NCBI GenBank assembly: GCA_037349315.1
Contig: JBAIAC010000026.1
Coordinates: forward strand, 1,860,001-1,924,000
Reading direction: 5' to 3'
Source: Chelydra serpentina
Taxonomy: Eukaryota > Chordata > Testudines > Chelydridae
Length of the DNA stretch: 64,000 nucleotides
Shown: positions 42,017 to 53,700 of the stretch, piece after piece
How positions within the stretch are numbered: position 1 is the first letter of the stretch
Layout: every line of letters begins with the position of its first letter
Translations under genes and position numbers: made by a program
Notes under the pieces: generated by a model
The model's database searches: none
Told to the model about the DNA's origin: nothing
What the model saw: the letters and a program-made list of their open reading frames with translations, nothing else

Positions 42017-42875
42017 GCGAAGGCCCTGGGGGGGTTCCAACCTGCTGTACATAGGCTCTCCTGTTCTTGTTCCCGGCTGACCCGAAGGGAAGCGTGTGGA
42101 AGGGTGTGACTCGGTAGCCATGCGCGGAGTAGGCTCTCTGGGGCCAAAAGGAAGGTCCGTTGGCACTCAAGTTACCCAAAAGGCAGGCACTTCCAGTCCC
42201 AACGCCTCTTGGAATAGCTGCTGTGGCGGATGCTGGGAGTCCCCTGCCAGTGGGGCTTTGGAAGGACATGACCCTTCGCTGGCATGGTGTGACACAGTCT
42301 GAATCTCCTGCTTAGCTATGGCTGTGAGGGGCACCTGGGCTTTTGCCTGTGCTCCACAGAGAAGGCCTGCTGTAGGGAACGTCAGGTAGACACAAGTCAT
42401 CCTGGCGGCTGGATACCTTGCTGTGGGATATTCTGCTCTCCCTCCTCCCTACAATCACCTCTTCAGCATGTCAAACCCCAGCTGGAGAGCAGTGCCCTTC
42501 AGCGCTCTGCCTGTCCCGTTATTTGTCAATGAGTGGGGATAGGAGCAGGCATCTACCATGGCACACAGAGCACTGTGAACAAGGGGCTTGCTACATCTCC
42601 TTCCAACCTGCAGCATCCCTTAGCTGGGCTAATGCCCCAGCCCTAGGCTCCAGCCAGAGGAGTTCCCATGTGGTGGCAGAGGTTAGAAAACCACCATGGT
42701 AGCATTCCTTATCCGCAGCAGCGCACCCCTCTACCAATTGCAACTCGAGTCAAGGCAGCAGTTTGGGCTTTTAATGCTTAGTTTGAGTAGGTTCCTGCTC
42801 CATTTGTTACAAATATTTCACATGGTTTATGTGTGCTTTGGAAATGAAAAATAAAACGTGTCTATATTTTTAACT
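42017..42875 (+). terminator. ACD: ACD 3' UTR and polyadenylation signal
   Basis: The first good AATAAA after the stop is at 42,850-42,855, followed by a T/GT-rich stretch (cgtgtctatatttttaac), which suggests cleavage near 42,870. The UTR of about 850 bases shows no repeat. Confidence 0.7.
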
Positions 42876-43085
42876 ACACGGCTCTGATTGAATCTCCTCG
42901 TGCTGCGGAGCTGGAGGGGAAGCAAAGGGCCTCTGTTCAGAGTACGCACACAGAGCCCTTCCCTCTGCTCTGTGCTGGTGGAGGCTGGGGGCCTAGTTGA
43001 GCTACAGCCAGGTATCGTCCGTCAGCGGAGGGGGAACGGTTGTGTATGTGAAATAGCAGGGCTAAGGGAAGTTTTGTTGCCTTAG

Positions 43086-43300
43086 GATAGTGGTTCCCAA
43101 ACTGGGGGAGACGGGGAGATGCATAGAGGAAATGGCCCACCCCCAGCTGCAGCTCTGGTCTCAGCCCCTGGCTCCCAGCCCGGCGCCAGCGCTGGACCTG
43201 GCAGCAGCCGTGATTGCCAGCCCCAACCCCAGCTCTGCCCATGGCTGTGGGGACAACGTGGGCAGGAGGGGGCGGCCTGGTGTAAAGCTTTGGGGAGCGC
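43086..43300. mobile_element. hAT-type MITE between ACD and CARMIL2
   Basis: Begins near agtggttcccaaactggg, a common hAT terminus, and ends ggggagcgc. Exact 8-bp duplications tgccttag stand at 43,078-43,085 and 43,301-43,308. It is 215 bp with no coding capacity. Confidence 0.8.
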
Positions 43301-43308
43301 TGCCTTAG

Positions 43309-44518
43309 GCTGTGAGCCTGGGGACAGGATCACTTGTAGTTTTGGCTGCAGAGTTTTGCTCCAGACGCTAGTTCAGTTCAATTAAATACATTTTAGCCCT
43401 TGTGCTGGTGACAAAAGCCTGACCCAAGCCCCAAAGGTGACTGATGTCACGTGTAAAGGCTGCAGCCAGCCTCAACCAAGAGCAGGACAGGTCTGAACAG
43501 CTCCATTCCTGGCAGCAGGTTGATCACATCAAAGCCTCCCGGCAGCTCATCTTGGCAAACACCGAGTTCCTGGGCTTCTCACCCCCACCCCCACCCCCAC
43601 CCCCAGTCCAGCTGCCTAAACCTGCGGCCGCTTCAGTACGCGGTTCTGCAGCATGCTGAAATGCTGGGGCACCTGAAATAAATGCACCGTCAGGAGAAAC
43701 ACCACAGGGAGCTGCACTGCTTGGATTAGTCATGTTCACATTTTAATCAAACCCTCCAGATTTGTTTTTTCAACTGACTGAGCGGTGCCACAGAATTTCC
43801 AGCCAGCCATAGTGGAGCGGCGCAGAACGCAGGGCCAGCGTGTACAGAGCACAGGGGCTGTGCCTTCAGCCCAAACTCCTGTTGCTGGAAGTGGAGGATC
43901 TGCTTGAGTAAGAACGGCAGGATCGTGCAGACAGGTTAAATCAAGCTGACGGCATGCACCCAGACGAACGGTTGGAGGGAACGACCCGTTCTGGCCCCCA
44001 GAAGAGGCAGATTGCTCTGTATTGAGTAGGTTTGGATGCGAGTGCCACACCCTGCCTGAAAACCACTTAATTCAGCATTGTGCAGCCCTGTTGATCCGGG
44101 GTTGTACAATGCAAGGCAAGTTCCCATGTATGGCAAACACACACGCCACTGGCCTATGCCAGCTATTGGTGCATACTTCATAGCTGCATGCACCCACAGA
44201 GCCAGATGCTCCAGGAAAAGCTCCTGGCTGGAGCATGTGCAAAGCCCGCTGGGCGCAGTATGAGACAAGTGGAGGGTGGGGGGAGCTGGAAAGGGGGTCC
44301 TCCTGTTAGCAGCCCCCCAGCGGGGCCAGGCCCTGGTCTGTCCCCGTTTCCATAGGAAGCACGGATGTTCTACACCTGGGAGCACGAAGGGACGGGGAGC
44401 AGGCTGGGGGCCTCTGCCCCCATCTCCCCACTGCCTGCGCCATGGTGCCCTATACTGCACAGGGGCTTGAGCTGCTGTTGCAAATCATAACCCTTCAGCT
44501 TGCACTCGGTCGCAGTGT
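43309..44518. other. Intergenic DNA between the convergent genes
   Basis: Contains a (cccccac)n simple repeat at about 43,580-43,610. No exon or element end was recognised otherwise. Confidence 0.4.
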
Positions 44519-44524
44519 TTTATT
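44519..44524 (-). terminator. Polyadenylation signal of the minus-strand gene (CARMIL2)
   Basis: AATAAA on the minus strand, 27 bases beyond the stop codon at 44,551-44,553. If used, the 3' UTR is only about 50 bases. Confidence 0.6.
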
Positions 44525-44550
44525 GGACGTGACAGCGGCCGCAGCCCCCA

Positions 44551-44705
44551 CTAACTCATTGTCCCGGGGGGGCTGCTGGCAGGTCTGGAGCCGCTGCTCT
44601 TTGGTGTGTGGCTGTTCTGTGCATTTTCAAGCGGTTGTTGCACGGCGTGCGGCTGCTCCCCCTGCAGTTCGGCTGGGGCCCTGTGCTCGTCCTGTGGCGG
44701 AGTAT
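44551..44705 (-). CDS. CARMIL2: CARMIL2 last exon
   Basis: Acceptor ccccttccccag on the minus strand. It encodes DTPPQDEHRAPAELQGEQ and continues to SSPPGTMS and a TAG stop. It is Pro/Gln-rich and probably disordered. Confidence 0.65.
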
Positions 44706-47700
44706 CTGGGGAAGGGGCCACAAACACGGCGTTAGCGAGGGTCACAACCGCATTACTACAGGTGCCTCCGTAAGGCGGCAAGGGAGCCGCGAGCTGCAGC
44801 TCAGTGGGAGGGGAGGGGCCAGATTCTCCCCCTTTACACCAGTGTCACGGCACCGGCCCCAGGGTTGCCACTCCCACCTTGCATGAGTAGGGTGAGAGCA
44901 GGGGCAGGCCCAGGGCAGCAGGCAGGTGTAGGGAAGAGGCGTGGACCGGGCCGTGGGGGGAGCCAGGCGAATGCTGAAGGGGAAAGGGCTCTGTGCCCAT
45001 GCTGTAGGGCTAGGCCCGTCCTTACCCTGCGATGCTGCCGGGGCGCTGGGCGTGCTGCTCCCTGCCACATCCACCATGGAGCTGCGGTTAGGCTTCCGTT
45101 TCAGGACTGGCGAGCGCTGCAGGCGCAGGGGGATTTTTACACCTGAAGGAAACGCAAGCAGTGTAACGTCACTAGCTGGGGGGGGCACTGGCGGGGAACG
45201 GGGCTTGTGCCGGAGCCTGGGCCATCTCTATTCCTGGTGTCGCAGCACCAACGTCAACAGCGCTAAAGCAGGTTTGAAGTTAGCTCTGGGAGCTCACGGG
45301 CTGGGCCTGGCAGGCTTGAAGGGGTGCGTGGGGGGAAGGGGGGTGCACGCACTTGTAACCCATGTGCCTAATAGGGAGAGATCTCTCTGAGACCCATTGC
45401 GGGGAGGTAGGAGTGAGCCGTGTCTGCCATTGTTTCGAGGCAGATGAAGCACTCCACCTCCTGGAATTGGGGGTGATAGTTTTGGGTCTGCTCCAGTAGG
45501 GTCCCTGTTGCTGGGGTCAGGCTCCCTGAGGGCGAGCAGTCAGGGCAGCTGTTTTGCAGAAGACCACGTGCCCTGGGTGAGTTGGGAGAAGCTGAGCCCA
45601 GGAGCAGGAAGCCGGCTGGTGTCCTGAGCTCTGAAGCATTTAGCAACAGGTTAGTGCTGCTGTGAACCCCTAACAGAACCTGGGCAATGCTAATTATAGC
45701 CAGGGGGAAATCACTTCTATTGTAACTGTACACGTTCACGGTGGTTTTGATTTTAGTCAAACTGTTCTAGTTCACTTGTCTCAACTAGTCTGAGTCACCA
45801 ACTGTTCTTCAAATGTGATCATGGGGAAAGAGTCATTTCTAGTTTGCTAGTCTCTGTTTTGTATTTTCTTGTAACAGGGTTTTCTTTAAATCTATACCCT
45901 TAACTGAGTGATTGGTTAACCAGTCAGCTGACTGGCTAGCAGTGATTTCAGCCTAGGAAGATTCCTACAAGCAAGTGGAGGGAAGATGTTGTTTTAGACT
46001 CAGCAGACTGTCTAGATTTGGTGATCAAAGACTCAGACTTAGGTGAACAAAACCTGAGCTTTGGGGAAATTTCAGTTTCTTCTCACTATTTCTGTGGGGA
46101 CTGAACTGTTCAAATTATAATTTTTCTTTGTTTATGAACAACTGTGAAGGTAATGTCTGTGGGTTATAACATAGCCAAGTCGTGGTAAAAAATAGATTGT
46201 TTCTTTATCATAAGATTTTATAAAGTTATTTAATTAAATTCATTTTTCGTTCCTTTTGGGACTTGAATGTGGGGAGGTTGACCCTGTACAATCCTTGTTG
46301 AAAATTCTTAGCGACTGAACTCTGGGTCTCCAGGTACTTTCTATGGGAGTTGGGGTTTATGTAGGCGCTAGAGGAGGGTAATGAAGAGAACTGTAGCCCA
46401 TCCAAAGGTTACAAATTGCTCGCGCTCATGGAGTCTGACCCCAGCAACAGGGTCCCTATTGGAGCAGACCCCAAACTACCACCCCCAATTCCAGAAGCTT
46501 CTGGCTGTGGAGTGCTTAATCTGCCTAGCAACAATGACCAGACACAGCCCACTCCTGCCTCCTCTCCTCCCCCCCCCCCCCCCCCCCCCCCCCCCGGGGG
46601 GCTTTAGAAGAGATCTCTCCCTGTTCAGCACATGGGTTTCAGAGCGCACTTACAAACCAAGCGTCGCTGCTGTGCTGGGTGTGAGCAAAACGTCCCTTAG
46701 GCTGGGCACCGTGTCTGGTGTGTTTCTTAGCTCAGCTGAGTGACCTGCCTTTTTTTAAACACACCGATTTCAAAGCTGTTTGCTCTGGGGGATACTGGCT
46801 CAAGGCACAAAGGAGCACACACGTGAGTAGTGGCTCTCACGCTACGTGGGGGCAGCGGGGTAAGTGCATGCTCTGCTGGGCCATGGGGCACACAGCTAGG
46901 TACCCATGTGCACTGCTACCCTGGGGGAATAACAGCCCCCTTTGCATCAGGCCCAGCATGCCTCGGCCGGTTCAGGAGCGTTTCATTTAGGTGCAGAGGA
47001 GTTACACCAGCTCAGGACCATAGACTCGTAGGCCTGGAAGGGACCGCGGGAGGTCGTCTAGTCCAGTCCCCTGCACTCATGGCAGGACTAAGTATTATCT
47101 AGACCATCCCTGGCAGGTGTTTGTCCAACCTGCTCTTAAAAATCTCCAATGCTGGAAATTCCACAACCCTCCTTGGCAATTTATTCCAGAGCTTCCCCAC
47201 CCTGGCAGAATGTCCAACCTCAACTGCCCTTGCTGCACTTTAAGCCCACTGCGTCTTGTCCTGTCCTCGTGTAGGGAGCCGGCCGAGCAGCAGCTCACGG
47301 GCCGTGGCCACACCCGCACTGGGAGGAGCTTGGGCCCCAGGGCGCTCCCCACACTTACTCTGCAGCGTGGCTGTGCAGCCCTGCTCCCTGAACTGTTCTT
47401 CGTGAACGGAAATGGCGCGCCTGGTGGCCACGTTTTTCAGACGAGGCTTGGGTTTCAGGCGATTGTCTGGGAAAAGAGGAGAGCGTGTCACAGAGAAACA
47501 GCTGCCGCTAGTGGACCCTGCTCGGTCACTGCTGCTGCCAGTCCACCCTCGGGGATTCACCGCCTGGGTCACGCTCACGTGGCATCCTGGCTTTCCTTCT
47601 GCTGTGCCACAAGCATTAACCCCCTCGGAGCCTGCTCCGGCTGCATGAACAAGCTGCCCCTCTGCAGGGGTGGGAGCAGCTAGGGACCCTGCCCACTCCA

Positions 47701-50700
47701 ATGTGCAAAGCAGAACTGACTCCAGCTGGCAGGGCTCTGCTGAGGCTTTTCTGGGACCGATGCAAAGGGAGAGACAGCCAGGACACAGCCCTGAGCCACC
47801 CTCCCCATGCCCCCACAAGCGGCTCTAGTCTACTCCGCGTACTGAGCCCCTGCTCTACACACACGCCTGGCACCCAGTAAATCAGGTTTCGGGTTAATTT
47901 ACCTAACGTCACTTAACAGGAGGAGAAGTGGCCACCCAGGGGCGTGCCCTATAGCCAACGTTACTGCAGGCCGTGCCAGCACTGCGTGGACAGGGCCTAC
48001 AAGAAAAGGTTGCTGCTTTTTATGTCCTGGTCCCTGCAGGGCCCGCCCAGCCCCGGCAGAGGGAGCTAGAGTCTATTCGGACTTGTGCCGCTCCAGAATT
48101 GTTTGCCAGCGGCCAATCGGTTAACCCTTGGCAGAGACAGTGATGGTCAATGGGACTTGCTGGGGTATCACTAGGGGACACTGAGGGAACTGGACTCTCT
48201 GTCCCAGGCTGCAGCTGATGGGCCAGCAGTCACCGAACCCATCATTCTTATTAACGGAGCACCCGGGCCATGGAGCCAATGCCGCCCCGAACCCAGCCCG
48301 GAGCAGCACTGAACTCCTGTTTCCATCCAGCGCTGAGGCAAGATGCACTGGCTGGTTAAGCGGTGCTGGCTCAGGAGGCCAGAGTCACCCACTTTGGGGT
48401 CTGGGCTGTGCTAAAAATGTAGGTCACCGGAGCGACCCGGCTCAATCTGCAGGCGTAAGCGACACAGCGATGCTGCCCTACCCCTAGGAGAGAGCCAGCC
48501 AGGTCGATGGGCTCACTAGCATTGCTCAAGGTGCTGGCTCTCCAGGGCTGCAGGCTCTCTGCACAAGGCGGGTTACTGCTACAGGCCCCCGTGCACAGCC
48601 AGGGAAGGGGACTAAGCAGCCTGCAGGCACGGCGTGGCACTGTTAGAATGGCAGGGGGCGCTAGGAGCAGGGCGAAACCTTGTCCCCTTTCCGTCCCAGG
48701 GCTCTGTCCTTGGCCGAGCCGAGGCCTAGCACAAGCGAGAGAACTAGACCCAGCCCAGGGGCTGGGGGTGCAGGGAGAGCGGATACTCAAGTCCATGTCC
48801 TAGCCCCAGGCCAGCCTGCCCCTTGGCAGGTCGGTAGGAGACGAGAACTGGGACCGGACGAATCTGGATCCCATTGGGTGGTGCTGAACGCCCACGGACA
48901 CGCCAAGGGAAGACGTTACAGGGGCCGTTCGTTATTGCTGGGAAGTCATTTGCTTGCCCAGCTGGAAGGAGAAGAGTGATTGTTACCTGCGTGCTGGAAG
49001 CAGAGCAGGACGGGCCCCGGACCCACCGTGGGACACGCACTGTGGGGCCCAGTCGTACGTCGGCCAGGGACCGGGCTGAGACAGGAACCCGCCTCCCAGC
49101 CCAGGCAGGTGCCTCCTCACCAAACACACCAGCACTCACGCTCCTTTGGCTGTGGGCTTCCCCTCTGGTGGTGCAGACATGCTCCGCCCTCTGTCAGTCT
49201 CCCTGTGCCTCCCCCCCACCAGTCAGCCCCACTGTGTCAGCCTCTCCCCTAGTGAGCTGCACATCTCACTTGGTGTGTTTCCCGAGTGAGCGGAGTGGAG
49301 CTACCCTGAACCGGGCCTGCGGCAGGGCACCACCGGGGGAGCCCTCAGCTCTGCTGCTCAGGGGCGGGAACTCCGGGAAACCCTTTTCCAGGGTCGAGAA
49401 CCCCAAGAGCTAGAACTCGGACTTTTTAATTCACCCCACAGCTGTCCAAGGGCTTGCTCGGTCCCACTCTGCCTCGGGCTCCGCTTTAGAGCAGGCCTCG
49501 ACCTGCAGGACACAGGAGAATCCCAGCCCGTTCCTACTCCCTGAACTTCTTGACTCGGGCCCCCAATGGCTGCAAAATTACAGTCTTCACTGAGCGCCCC
49601 CAGACGCCTCTGCTTCACCACCCCCACGGCCCGTACCTGCAGCGATGGCATCGACGCTGTCCCTGCTAGCACCTGCGTTGCTAATTCTCCTTGGGGCAGG
49701 GGCAGGCGTGCTCCTCCCAGCCCTAGGCAAGCTGCTGCTCCAGCTCTCTCGGACCTGCTGCTCCGTGGGGCTGCTCTGCTCTTGAACGACAAAGGAGCGC
49801 CTGGAGGAACAATGGAGTTCAGAACACTTGCCCTTGAGCTCGGCATTCAGCTGCTCCCCCAGGGCCTTCCAGGATTGCCGCACGTCACTGGGCCCGCGGC
49901 TGGGCTCGGCCGCAGCTCGGCCCGCTGCGTCAGCAGGGCCGCTTCGCGCAGACGGGTCTGAAGGGGAAAGCAAGGGAGAGATGTAAGTTGGCCCCACTCC
50001 TGGCTCAGTGGGCCAGCCGAGAGAGGCAGGCCCTGCTTTTCATGCCCTGGCCCAGCTCCAGCTCCAGCTCTGGTTGTCGCACAGGCTGTGGTCCCAGTAA
50101 TACCAGCCTCACATCTTCCAAGCACTACCCCTCGCGAAGGAGCCCTGGGGGATAGCTCCAGCCAGCCTGTAGGAACCAGTGTGGAGGGAGACCCAGCTAG
50201 CTGGAGCCATTGGAAAGCCCAGCTAGCTGGAGCCATTGGAAAGCCCAGCTCCCTTTCTAGCACCCAGTCATTACCCTGCCCTGCTGGACTAGACCCTGCT
50301 CTGCCCAGTGTGACGGCGGCACACGCTCCACGCACAGGGCCAGCACAGGCTGCGCTTGCCAAGGGGGCCCAGTCCTGCCCGCACACCCCCACGGACGTCT
50401 CCCGGGCCTAGTCTACACCGGAGCCGTTCTTTAACGGCTCTTTACTGGGCAGAGAGATTTCAATATTGTGGCCTGTAGGGCTAGTGCCGGGTGAAATGTC
50501 TTCCTGGGTTTCATGCACCATCAATACAGCCAAGTTGGTCTGGGAGGCGGAGAAGGCGTCCCCATGGGACAGACACCAACCCCTGTGCCACAAGCTAAGT
50601 GCCCGGGCCTAGGGGCAATCAGCCGAGTGCCCCCAACAAATGTGGCTGGGCATGTCCTGGAGGGCTGGGCTGCGCTCCATGGTGTGCATGACAGGAGCAA

Positions 50701-53700
50701 GGCTGGGCTTTCACCCTGTCCCGGCAGAGCAGGTCACGTTGTGCCCAAGGACCTGTCTGCGCTGGGCAGGGCTCCCCCGCATCCCCCCGTCTGGTGCTCC
50801 CACTGGGACAGCTGGCACTGAGCGTGCTGCCCCTGCTTGGTCCACACAGCCCTCCCCTGGCAGTCCCCATGCCTGTGCCCACGGCCGCCCCCACCCAGCC
50901 CCAGGAGGCGCCTGCAAGGAGAGCCCTACCTGTGGACATGGAGTGTGTACGAGATTTCAAGGCAAGGGGAGGGGAGCCCGCCGAGCTGTCCATGATGTCT
51001 CCTGGAAACACAAACATCCGCATTCAGGGAGCAGCACTGAAAGCTCAGGGGACCCGACCCCCCCCCCCCCCCACACACACACACACACACACAGGGTTGA
51101 GCCCAAGGAAGGGCCGAAAGCAACTGACTGCCCTGGTCCAACAGGGCCTCTAGAAATGTGCTTAATGGCCACCAGGAGCCCGGCTGCCGCTGCCGGTAAG
51201 ACGCTAGGGTCCCTTTGCTGCCGGCCCTGCAGGCTCCCCTGGGATGTGAGTAGGGTTGCCAACCCTCCAGGTTTGGCCTGGAGTCCCCTGAAATCGGCAT
51301 TGAGCTCCCGGTGCCTACTGAAAGCAACCCAGGAGATTTTAATAGGAGATTTTAAGAAAATGCCATTATGTTATGTTGGGAAAAAAATCTGGAATAGCTT
51401 CAATCAGAGTTGGCAACCCTAGATGTGAGCCAAGCCAGGCTCGTGCCTCTCACACATTGCTCCCAGTAATAAAGATCCCACTCCTCCTACACACACTATA
51501 CTCCCTCCCCCTTGGTCTTCAGTGGATTTGCAACGAGGTAACTGCAGGGTAACAAACAGGGGCGGCTCTAACAATTTTGCCGCCCCAAGCAGTCGCTGCC
51601 GCATTGCCGCCGTGGCGGGCGAGAACAGGGCAGCAGGCCGAGTCCCGCAGCGGCAATTTGGTGGCGGGAAGAGCGGCGGACCGGCTGCTGAATTGCCGCC
51701 GCGGGACTCGGACTGCCACCCCATTCTCGATGCCGCCCCAAGCACCAGCTTGGAAAGCCGGCCCTGGTAACAAACAATTCTGTTCTTGCTGCATGAAAGG
51801 AAATTGCCTTCAGCGCCCCTCCCTGGGCTGGGCTGACACACGGCATCTTAGTATTTGTCTATATGAGAAGTTGGGCTGCAGTGAGCTCTGGTGTCACTAG
51901 ACAGCCACTAGCGTGAGCTGACCCCCCCATGCCCCGAGGACACACCCTAGCTGGCTGCTCACGAACGTCCCGTGTAGACACGCTCGTGACACGGCAGCTG
52001 GGCTTGGGGGAGCAGATCTGGGCTGTAAGGAAGAGCTTTGCGGGTTTTCAAACACAGGCACTGCTGAACACAAAACTGCACTTTAAACCCTCCATGAATT
52101 GCAAACCGCTCCCCTTCCAGCCTTGCCCTGCTCCTTAGCCCCCAATAACCCAGCTCCACAGCGACGCTGCCTGGCGGAGCCCCCTGGGAAATCAGCCCAG
52201 GCGGCAGTGCCCCTGCTGCGCCCGGGAGCCTGAGCGCAGGGGGGATAACTGAGGAACTGGTTTACCTAGCTGCAGGGAAACATTGGCCTTAAATCCTGGG
52301 GGGTAGGGAGGCGGAGGAGGGGTTGGTTGTGTGTGCTCAGGGGTCCGATGTGATCAGGCACCGGACCCGCCCCGGGGAACGTGGAACTGGCCCCCCACAA
52401 GCACCTCACCGTTCGGCTGAGCCTGGCCTGGGCCCTTACATGGGCATATGCTACCCAGTGCCTTTAAACCGCTTGGCCCCCACCCCCATGGGGGGACAGT
52501 CCGCTGTGAGGGGCTGTTGTGTCACTTGGAAGAGCCACAGTGACGCCAAGCCCTACGCTGGTGTAAGTGTCCACACGGGCCCTTGCACTGGTGCACGCTA
52601 GCCCATGTGACGCACCTGGTCGCACGCTCTCCCAGCAGGGAGTTCAGACTCGTGCCGTCAGGGCTTGGTGCAGAGCCAGGGCTTCCCCCCGCCCGGCTGG
52701 CACTAGCGTATGAACGCTCCTGCCTCTGGCAGACGGGCGACCTCCCTCTTCTTATGTGCGCTCTTGCCTCCTCCTGCACCGGGGAGTTACCAAGTGCTGA
52801 GTTTGGGCATGCGGAGATAGCAGGTGTGCGCTTCTTCCCCAGGGCATGTCCCCCGCTGGCCCCAGGGCTTATCCTGGCTGGGCACAAAGTTACAGACACG
52901 GCCGGGCACGGGCTCGGCATGGCACTTTTAGGGTGACCAGATGTCCTGATTTTGGGGTGTTTTTCTTATATGGGCTCCTATTACTCCCCACCCCATCCCG
53001 ATTTTTCACACTTGCTGTCTGGTCGCAAATGTGAAAAATCGAGACGGGGGTGGGGGTAATAGGAGCCCATATAAGTAAAACCAGGACTGTCCCTATAAAG
53101 TCGAGACATCTGGTCACCCTACCCTAGGCACTTTGCACCATTTGCTCTCAAAGCGCATTTACACTGGAGCTCAGTAGCATTAGCTCCATTTTGTAGTTGG
53201 GGAACTGAGGCTCGGGGAGGGAGGGGCGTGAAATGACTGCTCAGGGCCCACTCCTGTTGCTGGGCAGGTCAAGAGCAGTTCAGCCCCTGGCTTCGGGGGG
53301 AGCAGGCTCTCGCCCTTAGTGAGCAGTGGCCCTTCGGGATCTCACGTCCCTTCCGGCTGTTGGTAAATTCTGAGCCCCAGCACACAATTCGCCAGAGAGC
53401 TGGGCACTTTGCCTGGTTCCAGGTGGAAAATGCATTTTTGACCAACACAAAAGCGTCTGGAATCGTTTAAAAAAAAAAAGTTTTGAACCCAAATTCGTGT
53501 TGCCCTGGGACCAGAGTCTGCCGCGCTCGGTACTGGAGATGTCAGGAACAGGAGGCCTCCTCCCCCAGGAATGCCCCAGGCCTATTGCAGAGACGGGGGG
53601 GGGGGGGGGGGGATTCCTGCCTGTCTCAGCTGGAGATCTGATCTGCCCAGCACTATGCAGGTGGACTCCAGCGAGGCTGATGATAATGAGACAGAGAGAG

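Noticed and set aside
44834..45070. Plus-strand frames over the CARMIL2 penultimate exon
   Set aside because: They are shadows; only the minus strand has matching splice sites and phase.
48987..49071. Possible extra CARMIL2 exon with a good acceptor (ttcctgtctcag) and donor
   Set aside because: Its phase breaks the frame between the 49,637-49,957 and 47,359-47,466 exons, which join perfectly without it.
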